A program made the translations under genes and the position numbers. From Rattus norvegicus (lineage: Eukaryota > Chordata > Mammalia > Rodentia > Muridae): a stretch of 64,000 nt of DNA. The notes below the pieces were generated by a model, which worked only from the letters and a program-made list of their open reading frames with translations, made no database searches and was not told where the DNA came from. Shown one piece after another: positions 42,248 through 53,669 of the stretch; within the stretch, counting starts at the first letter, position 1; each line of letters starts with the position of its first letter. The DNA lies in NCBI RefSeq assembly GCF_036323735.1, contig NC_086028.1:37442001-37506000 (forward strand), given 5' to 3'.

Positions 42248-42500
42248 AAAGCTGGGAGTACCATGTGAATTTGTAATCCAGCTTTGGTGAACAGAAACAG
42301 GAAAATCCCTGAGGCTCACTGATACACTTTGGTAAGCTCCAGGCAAGAGAGAAACTCACCTCAAAGTGACAAGGTGGATAGCACCTGAGAAACAGTCCTT
42401 TGGCCTATACACCACAATGTGAACAGGTGCACTTGTGCAAATATATGTATGCACACACATACATATGCACTCATGTATATACACATGTACAAGTGCGTGC
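42248..42500 (+). mobile_element. B4-type SINE right part, old
   Basis: TGAGGCTCACTG, GTAAGCTCCAGGCAAGAGAG, AAACTCACCTCAAAGTGACA and AAGGTGGATAGCACCTGAGA, with a CA/TA-rich tail, resemble the right part of the composite SINE also found at 47300. Confidence 0.55.
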
Positions 42501-43845
42501 ATGCACATTCAATTTATGGAATTAAGAGCAAAATGTATTTAACTGAAGAGAACTGGGCGAAGTTCTGGGTGTGCACAGAGTATGGTTAGACATTGAACCA
42601 TCAAGGTTGCACAGTGCAAAGATAGGGACAGATGCACTTGTACACTTGTATAGGGAGCCACAGGAAGAGAGAAATCGGGTGAGTGGTGTCAGGAGAGGTC
42701 AAAGTTGAAAGTTTTGAGCAAAACCAAAGGAAGGCGGCCTGCCGTCAGGCACAGTAAGTCTAATGAATCTCAAAGAAAATGAGGAATCTATGCCCACATG
42801 TTTTCTGACGATTAAGCGATGACCTTAACCAGAGCCACAGAGAAAAGACCTCTCTAATGAATAAATGCACTTATGTGCACTTTCTCCATGAAAATCCGGA
42901 AGTAGGAGAACAGTGCCGACTTAGTGTGTTGAGAGGGAAGCCTGGTCACTATGGACGTTTAGACTTAGTAGCCATGCCCTATTCCTCTCTTGCTCTGCCT
43001 GTCCCTCCGTCTCTACATTAATTAACCTCTACTTTTCAAAATGCCCACTTTGATGTTGTCTCATCAATAATTTCTTAAAACCAGGGGCTGCGTTTCTGTG
43101 TTCTGGAGTGCCTGCCCATTTGATTCTTTCTAATAGGTGCCAATTATCCGTCCCATTCTCCATCTTTCTCTCACTAATGACAGTAATTTTAAAGTTCTCT
43201 GTCTGCTCATGTCAATATAGTGAACATTTCAGAGTCAGCATTGATGATTTTATTCCAGGATTATGAGTCCCCTTCCTGTCCTGCCTCCCTGGACTTCATG
43301 GGAGGATTTTGGTTTCCCTGAGAGTCATAGGGTACAGAAAACCTATTTTTGCCTATGATCCTCACTCAAAGAGCAAAGCGCTTTAGAGGTAGTTCTGATA
43401 CCAAGTGACATACTACAATAGAGTTCTGTCATTAACTTCCTGGAGTCAACCTGGGCCACACTTTCTTCCATGGTTAGATTCGGTACTCAGTAAGATGGCT
43501 CTCATACACCAGTTACAGGCTGAGGTGCCACCAGGCCACTGTATTTCAGAACATCTGGCTGTACGTTGTGGAGTTTCCATGATCCCTTTGGACTTGATGA
43601 GACATTAGAAGAACTTGCTGAACTCAGAGACGTATTTTATATGGGATTACAGGTCTTTTTGTTATGAAGGATACAGATCAAGATTAGCCAATGAAGAAGC
43701 ACATGTCCAAAGTCTAAGCTGGCTCTGGACGCAGCATGGCTGTGCTCGCTCCCCATGGTGGCAGGGATTCACCTTCCTGGTGCTCATCGTGGGTGTGTTT
43801 ACCAGCCTCAGAGTCCAGGGATATTTTTTTTAAAGATTTATTTAT
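42501..43845. other. Repeat-poor, no gene recognised
   Basis: Unique sequence; frames at most 72 codons. Confidence 0.4.
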
Positions 43846-43960
43846 GGGTGTCTCTCTGTGTGTATCTGCCATGTGTAGGTTGATTTAAAGGTAGTTGTAG
43901 ATGTGGATGCTGGGAGCTGAGAGTAAATCTCTCCGTCCTCCCTCCCTCTCCCCCCTGCCC

Positions 43961-44023
<63 letters not shown>

Positions 44024-44055
44024 GGTGTGGGTGTTTGTATATTTGTGTGTACAAG
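43846..44055 (-). mobile_element. tRNA-type SINE remnant, minus, with (CT)27
   Basis: AAAGATTTATTTATGGGTGT is the complemented tail of a B2/B3-type SINE, and GATGTGGATGCTGGGAGCTG a body fragment. A pure CT run occupies 43964-44018 and a GTGTGGGTGTGG tract follows. Confidence 0.6.
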
Positions 44056-44390
44056 AGTAAGGACCAGAGTTCAAATCTCTAGAACCCACATAATAACCAC
44101 TTGGGTAATAGAGGAGTCTGCCTACACTCCCAGCAAAGCAGAAGGCAAAGACGAGATCCTAGAACAAGCTAGCTAGGTAAACTACTTGAAGCAGCAAACA
44201 CCAATTTCAGTGGGAAACTCAGACTCAATGTATAAGGTGAAGAGCAATCAAGGAATGATCTGGTAGGATGTCAATCTCAGGCCTCCGCTCACATGTACTA
44301 ACACACAATAACATACACATGCATGCATCCACACATATGTGAATATGTGTATGCATATACACAAATACCATAACCACATACATAAAATGG
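44056..44390 (+). mobile_element. B4-type composite SINE, old
   Basis: GAGTTCAAATCTCTAGAACC starts at the B box. TACACTCCCAGCAAAGCAGA, GTGAAGAGCAATCAAGGAAT and a CA/TG-rich tail follow the composite SINE layout. Confidence 0.5.
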
Positions 44391-45261
44391 AATTAAATGA
44401 TAAGGACTAGGGGCATAGGACATAGCCAGTGGCAGACCCCTGGCCTAGCATGCAAAAAGCCATAAGACAAGTCTCTGGCAGTAATTATAATAAATAATAT
44501 GCAAAAATAATAAAAATCTGGAAATAAAGAATGGGAGAGAATATCACAGTAAAACCACCAGAGCTGCCTGCTGGCTATCTTATCAAAGAGAGACAAAAGA
44601 GTCACGGGGCCTTGCTGGAGGAGAGTAAGATGCTTGCCAGGTCAAGGATCGCTCAGTGGTGCCTCCCGAGGAGGAGCCCTGGGTTCCTTCCCAGCTGTCA
44701 CGGGTGGCTGAGGGAGCATCACTAAACAGTAATAAATTTTGCAGGAACACAGGCATTCCAAATCCAGTGTGCTCATCAAGGTAGTCAGCACCGCAAAGAT
44801 AACGTCTCCTTTTCACGGAGGAAAGTAGACAGATTCATAATTGCAGTGGGAGCTATTACGTAATTTTAAATGGCTCCATTAGAATAAGAAAGCACAAAAT
44901 TTGATGAGTTAAATATCCTACTTACAGAGTTAGGAAAATACTGTTAGAATAGACCCAGTAAACCAGAGGGAATAAATAAGAAAGCCACCTTGAAAGGGGG
45001 GTGTATAAAATTAAAATAAAAAAATAACAGGATCAAAAATAAAGCCAACTTCTGATTTTTCTGAAAAACTAAAACCAGCAAAGGTCTGGTAATAGTCATT
45101 AAGAAAAGGAAAGAGAATACACTCACCGAGGATGAAAGGGGAATTTAATAATTGAATCTAAAAATTAACATTCCAACAGAATCTTGATTTGGCAACGCAG
45201 TTGAGAGTTCTGATGGTCCAATTCATAGGAAAAAAAAATCTGACAACTTAAATAAAAATAA
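44391..45261. other. Unique, AT-rich sequence
   Basis: No gene or clear repeat. Confidence 0.4.
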
Positions 45262-45495
45262 AACCTGATCATGGAGCCAAAGCGGTGGCTCAGAGGGTAA
45301 AAGCAGGAACTGTTCTAGAAGACCAGGGTTGAATCCTAGTGCCTACAGGAGGAACTGTTCTAGAAGACCAGGGTGGGCTCCTAGCGCCTACACGAGGGGC
45401 TCACAACTCTCTGTGACTCTAGCTCTGTGACCCGATGCTCTCTTCTGTTCTCCCGTGGGCACCCATGCTCACGTGCGCATGTCCTCACCCAGTCA
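45262..45495 (+). mobile_element. B3 SINE with internal 45-bp duplication
   Basis: GCCAAAGCGGTGGCTCAGAG is the head. The stretch from AGGAACTGTTCTAGAAGACC to GCCTACA starts at 45305 and again at 45350. Copy 1 carries the B-box-like GGTTGAATCC; copy 2 has GGTGGGCTCC there. GGGGCTCACAACTCTCTGTG and GCACCCATGCTCACGTGCGC complete the B3. Confidence 0.85.
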
Positions 45496-45559
45496 TACAC
45501 GTGATAAGAAAGTTATGGCAACCCTTTGCCACAGAAAACTACAACCAGTCAGTATTCAG

Positions 45560-46135
45560 AGCCGCGGAGCCCGGGTCCCAGTGGAAACATCTACAGAGCA
45601 CTCCCACACCTAAGGCTCAGGGAACATTGCGGAAGAGAGGTTAGGAAGACTGTAAGAGCCCTCGGAGGGTCAGGGAGTTGGCCGTGAGGTTGTGGAGCCT
45701 AGGAATATCAGAAGCTACACCTGTAAGGTCTCACCAAACACAGGACTGCTCAAATGAGAGCTGGACAAGGAGAGCACCGGTGAACGTGCCAAACCGTGCG
45801 CGAGGAAAGCCCATGAGGCCTCAGCCCCACACAAAGGACTGGAAACTGAGTGAGGAGCGGAGTGGGTGAGGGGGGGTCCTCCCAAGGAAAAGCACAGCAA
45901 TTGATTGTCCTGCGCCAAATGCTCAGCCCTGAAACATACATACAAATGACATTATAGAGAAGCGGCAGGTTATATTTGGGTGCATATATCTATATATAAA
46001 TACATATATGCATGTAATAACTTAAAGGTGAGCAAGGCCTTGGAGGGATGTGAAGGGAAAGGGAGAAATGCAATTAAAATGCAGGTCTCAACCCCAAAAA
46101 GTAATAATAGAAATAAAAATTTAAAAACTTAGTCA
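45560..46135 (+). mobile_element. L1-like 3' tail, tentative
   Basis: ACAGGACTGCTCAAATGAGA, CATACATACAAATGACATTA, GGCAGGTTATATTTGGGTGC, a TATATAAATACATATATGC stretch and an A-rich end resemble a rodent retroposon tail I know but cannot name with confidence. Confidence 0.35.
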
Positions 46136-46334
46136 TTCTAGTAGTTAATGAGATAATCGAGCCAATCGTTGTAAATTTTACCACTGCGAAGGCAGCAGAT
46201 GTAGATAATGGCCCAGGGGATTCCATCAAGTAGTGGATGAGCTACTGTTTTCCTCCTGTCTGAACCTCTAGACGACAGAATAAGCCTGTGCACTTACAAG
46301 GCTGACTGAAAGGTGAACCCAGACGGAGGAAGGA

Positions 46335-46465
46335 AGGCAGGAGTGCTGGACGTGGTACCACTCACCTGTAATTCCAGCAGCGCTCAGGAGACTGAGACAG
46401 GAGGATGTGACTAGGCTGCCTAGCAAGCCCCTAGATCAACGATAAAAACGAAAGAGAACAATACA
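46335..46465 (+). mobile_element. B1-related SINE, old
   Basis: GTGCTGGACGTGGTACCACT, CACCTGTAATTCCAGCAGCG and GACTGAGACAGGAGGATGTG. Confidence 0.75.
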
Positions 46466-47155
46466 GGATGGAGGGGAGAAGCCAGTTATTAACATAGCTA
46501 TAAAAACCCTAGGCATAAAATAATGAACTAAATTTGCAGTCTAATAACAAAAAAAAAAAGATAACTCATAACAGTTTGATTTTGTCTCAAGCACCCTTGG
46601 TTGCCACCAGATAGCTCTCTGTGTCTTTTCATCCCACCATTTTTGGTAGAAAAGTCATGTGACTGCCCCCATTGGTGTTGGAAAGGCATTTAGTCCATTC
46701 GTGAGTAGTGTCTCTTTCCTAAGACTTCCTTTTCGATGATAGGAGGGGGGCTTCCTTCTGTCACCCAGAATGTAAGACCTCACCAACAAATGGCAAATGT
46801 AACTGGGCGTTAGGAGGGCCTGGCTTCTCATGGTTGGGGAAGAAAGTGACAGATGCGGAAATCGAAGGGTCTAGATGCACCCTTCGCTTATGGATTGGAG
46901 CGGGAAGTATCAACAAGGCTGGAATGGAGCGGGCGGTGGTGTCATAACATTCCCCACGTCTCTGTGCTAACAAAGCCATGATGCTGCAGAGAGCCTCTTA
47001 GCACCCAAGAGTTCTCAGCTAAGGGTCACTTGAGGAAGGATTCCAGCACCAACAAGGAAAACAACAGTGGCTCTGGAGTGCTGCCTTGTGAGAAGTGAGA
47101 CATTGCCACGGGTGTTCCCGCTAGCTGCAAAGGACACACTGGCTTGTTTGATCTT
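46466..47155. other. Unique sequence
   Basis: No gene recognised. Confidence 0.4.
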
Positions 47156-47212
47156 GGAGGGAGGGAGGGAAGGAGGGAGGGAGGGAGGGAGGGAAGGAGG
47201 GAAGGACAGAGG
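47156..47212. repeat. (GGGA)n purine tract
   Basis: About 14 GGGA/GGAA units; homopurine on the + strand, so triplex-prone. Confidence 0.95.
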
Positions 47213-47299
47213 AGAAGGTGTGTGTGTTGAGGGAAATAGCAAAGGCAAAGTGTTCTCCATGCAAACATGAGGGCCTGAATTTGATCTTCAGAAACATGT

Positions 47300-47545
47300 T
47301 TTAAAATAATTACTGAGAAGGCCAGGCACGGTGTTGCAAGCCTATAACCCTGACAAGGAAGTCACAGAGGCAGGAAGATCTCCAGGGCTCTCTGACCAGT
47401 TGGTCAAGCCTAACTGTGGAGACCCAGTCAGGAAAGACAAGATGGATGGCACCTGAGGAACAACACCTGAGGCTATCTCTTGCCTCCCCTTACACATGTG
47501 CATGTACATGGACATCTCCACACATACACATACTGAGGAAAAAAA
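47300..47545 (+). mobile_element. B4-type composite SINE
   Basis: GGCCAGGCACGGTGTTGCAA, AGCCTATAACCCTGACAAGG, GCAGGAAGATCTCCAGGGCT, AAGATGGATGGCACCTGAGG and a CA-rich tail before AGGAAAAAAAG. Confidence 0.7.
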
Positions 47546-47597
47546 GATAGTGCTAAGTTACTGGAATGTTTTCCGAAGATAGACACCACAATATTCG

Positions 47598-47638
47598 ATT
47601 TCTTTTCTTTCTTTTATTTCTTTTTCTTTTTTTTTTTA
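47598..47638. repeat. Polypyrimidine T/C-rich tract
   Basis: TTTCTTTTCTTTC followed by T runs, low complexity; it does not lead into a recognisable exon. Confidence 0.8.
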
Positions 47639-48714
47639 GCTATGCTCTCTGTCCTTGAATGTGGGACACATTGGTAGAAATTATATATAGAATTTCTGAG
47701 ATTGATCATAAAAGTGGGCTGGCTCCACAGTGCTAGTTAGAGCATACACGCAGGGGCTCAGACCCCCATGGAGACTGTCTAAGTTCCCTGAAGTCACTGT
47801 ACTATAATTAAGGCCCACTTAGTCCATACAGGAGAAGCATGTGTGGAGGAAGAATAATGTCACGCCAGCCACCACTTGACAGCAGCTATGCACGAGGTCC
47901 TGAGCAGTTTACCTGGCTGCGCCCTCCCCAAATACCAGACCTACAGAGACAGAGACATCCCGGAAAACGCTTGGTGTTGAGTGCTATTTTGTGGTGGTGT
48001 GTTGCATAGCAATCAGCGATCTTACTTAGTAAGTTGTCAGATGAAAACCTAAAGCCCAGGACGTTGTTTTGGGACAGTGTGACCAATGTGACCTAGAAGA
48101 GGAAGCAGGAAGGGCTCTGAAGAGACCATGCTGGCTGCAGAAGGGCCTCTGTGAGGAGAGTAGTTGTCACCTGAAGAGCCCTCAGGAGGCTCTTACCAAG
48201 CAGGAAAGGAAAATGTTATCAGAAGTTAGATGCTAGAGGGCCCTCCATCTGGGAAAGAGGATAGTTCGCCAATATTGGCTCTTGTCATAAATCAAGGAAG
48301 GGGAAATCTACCAGATGAAATGAGTAAGCTGAGGAGATTGTCGGGCAAGATATTCAGTGTCCCCCCCACCAATGCTTCCTGCTTGTGATAAAACATGAGA
48401 GGAGGAGGAAGGCGGGGCATTGTAGGCCTCACTGGGAAGATGGTAGACCTCAGTGGGTTTGTAGATCAAGTTCTCAGAATGAAAAGTTATCAAATTACAT
48501 TTTGTGGCAAAGAACAAGAGTTTTTTGGGGAGAAGCTATATGATACATTGTAAAACCTTAGGAATGTGTAAAATGTCACAATTGTGTCACCCAGGAGAAA
48601 GGAGTAAGGTCTTCTAGTTGACGTCTAGCATTTCAAGAGTGTTGTCCCCTTGCAACCTCACACAGACACAAAGATAAAGCTCAGCCATTTGTACAAGTGG
48701 CTTTTGCCTAGAAG
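47639..48714. other. Unique sequence
   Basis: No gene or clear repeat. Confidence 0.4.
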
Positions 48715-49035
48715 AATATATGAGTCAGGATTCTTAGAAGAAGTACAACTAATAAGATGTCTGTGTGTAGGAAAAGAGTTACTTCAAGAACCCTCTCCTA
48801 TGGTTGTGAACATTTAGCAAGTCTAAAATCCGACGGAGTCACCTAGCTTGCTCGAGACCAAGGACTGGTGGTAGCTCAAATTCAAAGGCAGCCTGCTAAG
48901 ATAATGCCTTCTGACTTGAGGGAGGCAATATTATTATGTTAGGGCCTTCATCTGACTAGATGGGCTTCATTCACAGTATGATACCAGCTGAATATCTGTC
49001 TAACCGTATGAGGGGTCCCAAGCCACAATCAGCTC
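48715..49035 (-). mobile_element. Old LTR-type fragment, tentative
   Basis: TGAGTCAGGATTCTTAGAAG opens a pattern typical of an old mammalian ERVL/MaLR-class LTR complement. CTCGAGACCAAGGACTG and GGGCCTTCATCTGACTAGAT support it. The name is uncertain. Confidence 0.45.
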
Positions 49036-49064
49036 ATTGAATTCATTTCACATACCCAGTGGTG

Positions 49065-49410
49065 GCTGTCTTACTTACTCTTCTGTTGCTGTGATAAAAC
49101 GCATGTCCATGAACAACTGAAAGGAGAAATAATAATTTGGTTTATGATTCTAGAAGGATGAGAGTCCTCCGTGGTGGGGTAAACATGGTGGCAGGAAGCT
49201 GAGAGATCCTGTCTTTATCTACAGGCAGGAAGTTGAAAGAGTGAACTGGAAGTGGGATAGGGCTGTAAAGCCTCAAAGCCCACCCGCAGTGACATATTTC
49301 CTTCAGTAAGGCTACACCAACTCCCCCAACAGTGCCACCAAGTGGGGACCAATGTTCAAGTACCTGAGCCTATGAGGGACATTTTCAGTCACAGGGACCT
49401 AAGAAGAGAT
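49065..49410 (-). mobile_element. Rodent LTR-like repeat, minus
   Basis: TTACTTACTCTTCTGTTGCT, TGTGATAAAACGCATGTCC, CATGGTGGCAGGAAGC, CCCGCAGTGACATATTTCCT, AAGGCTACACCAACTCCCCC and AACAGTGCCACCAAG follow a very common murid repeat in complement. Confidence 0.65.
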
Positions 49411-50384
49411 AATTAGAAAATTGCTATAATACATCGAATAAAGCCAGAATCTATGCTTCCCTAGGCACACACATGCAGTTATATCAAACAAGCTTCTTGA
49501 CAGAATTTCAGATAATAAACCTAGGAAGGATAGTGGGGTTTGAAGAGACCTCGGTGGATAATAAAAGCCGGGAGTCACATTTGATGAGGGGCAGAATATT
49601 TACACATTTTAGAAGTATTCCTCTATGCATTAGTGTTTAATTACCAAAGGACAAGTAGTGACGGCTTTGTTGGGGTCGCTTGGTGGACATTGCCTCATAA
49701 GGAAATAATTAGAACTTACATTGCCTGGCCTGGGACAGACTAATGTCATGTGCCTCTTAATAGGTTGTCCTGAGGAGGACAGGGGTCAGTTTAGTGCTAT
49801 TCCTATGACAATGTCATGACCGAGACCTTCGGAGGACACATCAGAGGCATCCGGGTTGAGGGACATTCTACAGAATAGTTTGCCTGCTCTCTTCAAAACT
49901 CTGAAGGTCAAGAAACAGAGAAAAACTGAGGAACTGTTCCACATAGAAGGAAACTAAAGAGACACAACAGCTAAATGCCCTCTGTGATCCTGGACTAGGG
50001 AAGAAAACAGCTCTGAGGACATGACTGGGCCAGTTGACAAAGCTCAGATAGGGCCGAGGATTGGATGGTAGTCAGGGAGCAATGCCGACATACCCGATTA
50101 TACCATGGGAGACTATCTTGTCCTTAAGAAGTGTGTGCTTGAGGCCAGAAAAACATATGCTGTCTAGTATCTGCTCTCAAATATTCACTCAGCACCTGCA
50201 TAGCCATACATGTTGTATATATGTGCATGCACATAGAACAATTAACAGGCAAATAGGGCAAAATGGTGACCCTGACAACGCAAAGTCCTTATTTATTCTT
50301 GCTGCTTTTCTAAGCTTGGCATTGTAGTTGTGTGGTTGTAGTAGTAGGAGTTGTTGTTGTTGTTTGTATATTTGTCTGTATGTG
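49411..50384. other. Unique sequence
   Basis: No gene recognised. GTTGTTGTTGTTGT is a short simple repeat near 50350. Confidence 0.4.
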
Positions 50385-50515
50385 TGAGAAAAGGACAGGG
50401 TCACAGGTAGCCCTGGCTGGTCTCAAAGTCACAACAAATTAGACAAAGATCTTGTATTCACGATCTTCCTGCCTCTGCCTCTCAAGTGCTGGGATTACAG
50501 GCTCCATGCATGGTG
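50385..50515 (-). mobile_element. B1 SINE, minus
   Basis: AGGACAGGGTCACAGGTAGC, CCTGGCTGGTCTCAAAGTCA, CTTCCTGCCTCTGCCTCTCA and AGTGCTGGGATTACAGGCTC. A further B1-like scrap (CTCCTGCCTCAGCTTCTGG) follows at about 50530. Confidence 0.85.
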
Positions 50516-50924
50516 TTGATATCCTGGCAATCCTCCTGCCTCAGCTTCTGGAGTGCTAGAATATGAGCATTATACTTATTTCTGATAGAGAAATATTGAG
50601 AGTTCTCTTGAGGTTGAGGAACAAAATTCAGCAGCCAGCTCTCCACCTTTTATGTAACTTGCTCTGGAGTCCTTGAGCAGCAAGCGTAGCAAAGCAAAAG
50701 TCAGAGAGGAAGAGTGACAGCTATCATTTAAAGGATGTGATTGTATAGAAAAGCCAGAAGATGGTTTACAATGCTTAGTACTGAGTGATGTATTTTATAA
50801 AGGATCTTAAATAAAATTAGTACACACAATTTAATCACATGACTCTATAATGGCAACAAAGAGGTAGGAGGGTGGACTGGATAGACAGAGACAGATAACT
50901 AATGTTAGAGAATATCTACTGCAT
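50516..50924. other. Unique sequence
   Basis: Nothing else recognised. Confidence 0.4.
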
Positions 50925-51112
50925 TTGAGAGGTGGCTCTGTGGTGAAGGTGCTTGCTACCAAGTCCAACAGCCTGACTCAGCCTCCAGCACCCACAAGAC
51001 AGAAGAAGAAAATGAACTCCTGCAAATTATCCTCTGACCTTCATACATGCTATGGCTTGTGTGCATGTGAACACAGATGCACACGTGTACATACAAATGT
51101 TATACTCATCAG
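50925..51112 (+). mobile_element. tRNA-derived rodent SINE
   Basis: GAGAGGTGGCTCTGTGGTGA, AGGTGCTTGCTACCAAGTCC, GAACTCCTGCAAATTATCCT and CTGACCTTCATACATGC with a CA/TG tail. It belongs to the B2/B3 superfamily type also seen at 16172. Confidence 0.65.
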
Positions 51113-51154
51113 AGTAAGAAATGGATGTATTTCAGGTACATGTAAGAACATTGA

Positions 51155-51662
51155 AGCACATGCTGACAGGAGCCTGGTATAGCTGTCCCCTGAGAGGCTC
51201 TGCTAGAGCCTGACCTGACCAATACAGAGGCCGATGCTTGCAGCCAGCCATCAGACTGAGCACAGGGTCCCCAATGGAAGAGTTGGGGAAGAACTAAAGG
51301 AGCTGAAGGGGTTTGCAACCCTATAAGAACAATAATACCAACCCACCAGACCCCCCCCCCCAGAGCTCCCAGGGACTAAACCACCAACCAAAGAGTACAC
51401 ACAGTGGGGAGGACCCATGGCTCCAGCTGCATAGAAGAGGATTGCCTTATCAGCATCACTGGGAGGGGAGGCCCTTGGTCCTGTGAAGGCTCGGTGCCCC
51501 AGTGCAGGGGGATGCTAGGGTGGTGAGGCAGGAGTGGGAGGGTGGATGAGGGAACACCCTCATAGAAGCAGGGGGAGAAGGAATGGGAGAGGGGGTTTGT
51601 GGAGGGGAAACTGGGAAGGGGGACATTTGAAATACAAATAAATAAAATAACCAATAAAAAAT
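51155..51662 (+). mobile_element. L1 3' UTR, severely 5'-truncated
   Basis: GCACATGCTGACAGGAGCCT, TGAGAGGCTCTGCTAGAGCC, AGCTGAAGGGGTTTGCAACC, AGAGCTCCCAGGGACTAAAC and GGACATTTGAAATACAAATA before the A-rich end. AACATTGA flanks it (51147-51154 and 51663-51670), a short target-site duplication. A C13 run sits near 51350. Confidence 0.9.
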
Positions 51663-51670
51663 AACATTGA

Positions 51671-53202
51671 CTCTCTAGAACATGATAATGAAATACGAGT
51701 TAATCAAAATATGTTCTTATAGATAAGTAAAGGTTAAATAATAACACACGAGGAATCATCCTATTGCTATTTTATTTGCTACCTACATTTTACAGACACT
51801 TATTTTTCTATTTGGAGGTTAATTTTAAACCATTTAACATTTGCCTAAGATGTTCATCACATTGGCTGTCAGGGATGTTTTAAATGCCTCTCAAAGAAAA
51901 CTGAGAAAACCTATCATGCCACATCCATCATCCCAAACAACTTACATACAGGCATTCATGATGGAGTGAGAAGTTGTATTCAGTACCCTGTGAGGATGTG
52001 GGAGAGAGATCATTTAAAGGAGCTTACAACTTGAAGAGCATGGGAGGCAAATGTAGGCGTCTCTGGAACAAACATCCAGAAGCTGATGTATCACCGAGAG
52101 ACCTAAATGAATGCACAAGAAAGCATGGTGCTTTAAGCACTGTCCATCTGCACAAGCCTTTCTTCTCAGATGTCAGGGTTTGCTAGCGTTTCCTCCCAGT
52201 AGGCATGCGCTACTTAGATAAAGAAGGTGAAATCTGATGCTGCAGGTGAGAGCAGGAGAACCTGCCCTGAGTCCCCAGGAGCACCATTCAGTTATTCACG
52301 TTTGCTCACCACTCAGTGTGGCTTACAGGAGCTCCACAGTGTGGGGGTGGTAGCATGGGGACCATGTTCAAGCTGTGGCCCTTGCCTGTAATTCAGTAGC
52401 CCACACAATTGTACAGTATCCTATGCACTCAACACAGCCTTCAAGACCCTTGGTAACACCAAAGGAACACCCTGAACATAGCACAATTTCCATCCCACCA
52501 CAGAATATCAGACTAGGATTAAACCCCGGGAACTTGTCACCTTACTGGCCGCACCCCAACCACTGTGGGCCTGGTGAGGATTCTACCTGGTTGCGATATA
52601 GCAGACTCTGTGTCCTGGGGCAGAGAGGGATCTCAGCTCATGTGGCTCTTATTACAAGGTGCCAGGGCAGTCTGGTAATCCCACAAGGCCCTGTTCCCAC
52701 TCTGATGACCTCCTTGGCCTGTCGTTATGTCATGCTAAGTCCAAATGCTGTCCTGTAGGAAGAATGGGCTATCAGTGTATGAGTTTGAGGCAGACACTGC
52801 TGTCTGTAGGACCCTCTTTTAGTTCCTTTCCTCATTAAGAAGCACTATATTAAGGTATGAAGGGGGTCTGCAGAGAAGAAAAGTTGAGACTGAGTGAGGG
52901 GCTCAGGGCAAGATGCCAGCCAGGAACTGCTGGTGTTGAAAAGATAAAAGGGAAGGAAACAGATGTTGCTATAAATTGTGGATTTATTCCTGTGGCTATT
53001 TTGGAAAAAATTGAATGAAGAATCTTATTTTGGACCTTGGGGCTGTGTACCTTCAACCACATTTTTCTTTCGAGGCTGGACCTTGCAGGCCTTGGATTTA
53101 ATGGTTGTGCGGTAATAGTTACTGGTGTTTAGAGAGGCCAGAAACCCCACTGCCAGGCATAGATGGAACCTGGGCTGGCATGTATGAAGAAACACATCAG
53201 AA
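51671..53202. other. Unique sequence
   Basis: No gene recognised. The 127-codon frame at 52375-52758 has no identifiable domain. Confidence 0.4.
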
Positions 53203-53352
53203 TATTAGAAGCTCAAGCTGCACATGGAGGCACACACCGTTAGTACCAGCACTTGGGAGGCAGACGAAGAGGCAGGCAGATCTCTGTGAATTCCCATCCT
53301 GGTCTACATAGTGAGTTCCAGGGCAGCTGGGCTATGTAGAGAGACCTTGTCT
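53203..53352 (+). mobile_element. B1 SINE without tail
   Basis: CTGCACATGGAGGCACACAC, CAGCACTTGGGAGGCAGACG, CAGATCTCTGTGAATTCCCA and GTAGAGAGACCTTGTCTC. The A-tail is missing and the next LTR begins at once. Confidence 0.85.
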
Positions 53353-53669
53353 CTTAGTTAGGGATTCTATTGTTGTGGTAAAACAACATGACCAAAAACA
53401 AGTAGGGGAGGAAAGGGTTTATGTGACTTATGCTTCTACATTGTAGTTCATCTTTGGAGAAAGTCAAGACAGGAACTCAAAGTCAGGCAGGAACCTGGAG
53501 AGGCAGCAACAGATGCAGAGGCCATGGAGGGATGCTCCTTACAGGCTTTCTCCTTTTGGCTGAATCAGCCTGCTTTCTTATAGAACCAAAGACAACCAGC
53601 CCAGGGATGGCACCACCCACAATGGGCTGGGTCCTCTTCCATCAATCATTAATTAAGAAAATTCCTTAA
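53353..53669 (-). mobile_element. MaLR-related LTR, minus, part 1 (split by L1)
   Basis: CTTAGTTAGGGATTCTATTG, GGAGGAAAGGGTTTATGTGA, GAGGCCATGGAGGGATGCTC, AGCCCAGGGATGGCACCACC and CACAATGGGCTGGGTCCTCT. It stops at the L1 insertion and resumes at 55326. Confidence 0.8.
53657..53668. repeat. L1 target-site duplication, left copy
   Basis: GAAAATTCCTTA here matches GAAAATTCTTTA at 55326-55337 with one difference. Confidence 0.75.

Noticed and set aside
41930..42346. 138-codon antisense frame with isoleucine and tyrosine runs
   Set aside because: It translates the AAT/ATT microsatellite and the neighbouring B3 SINE.
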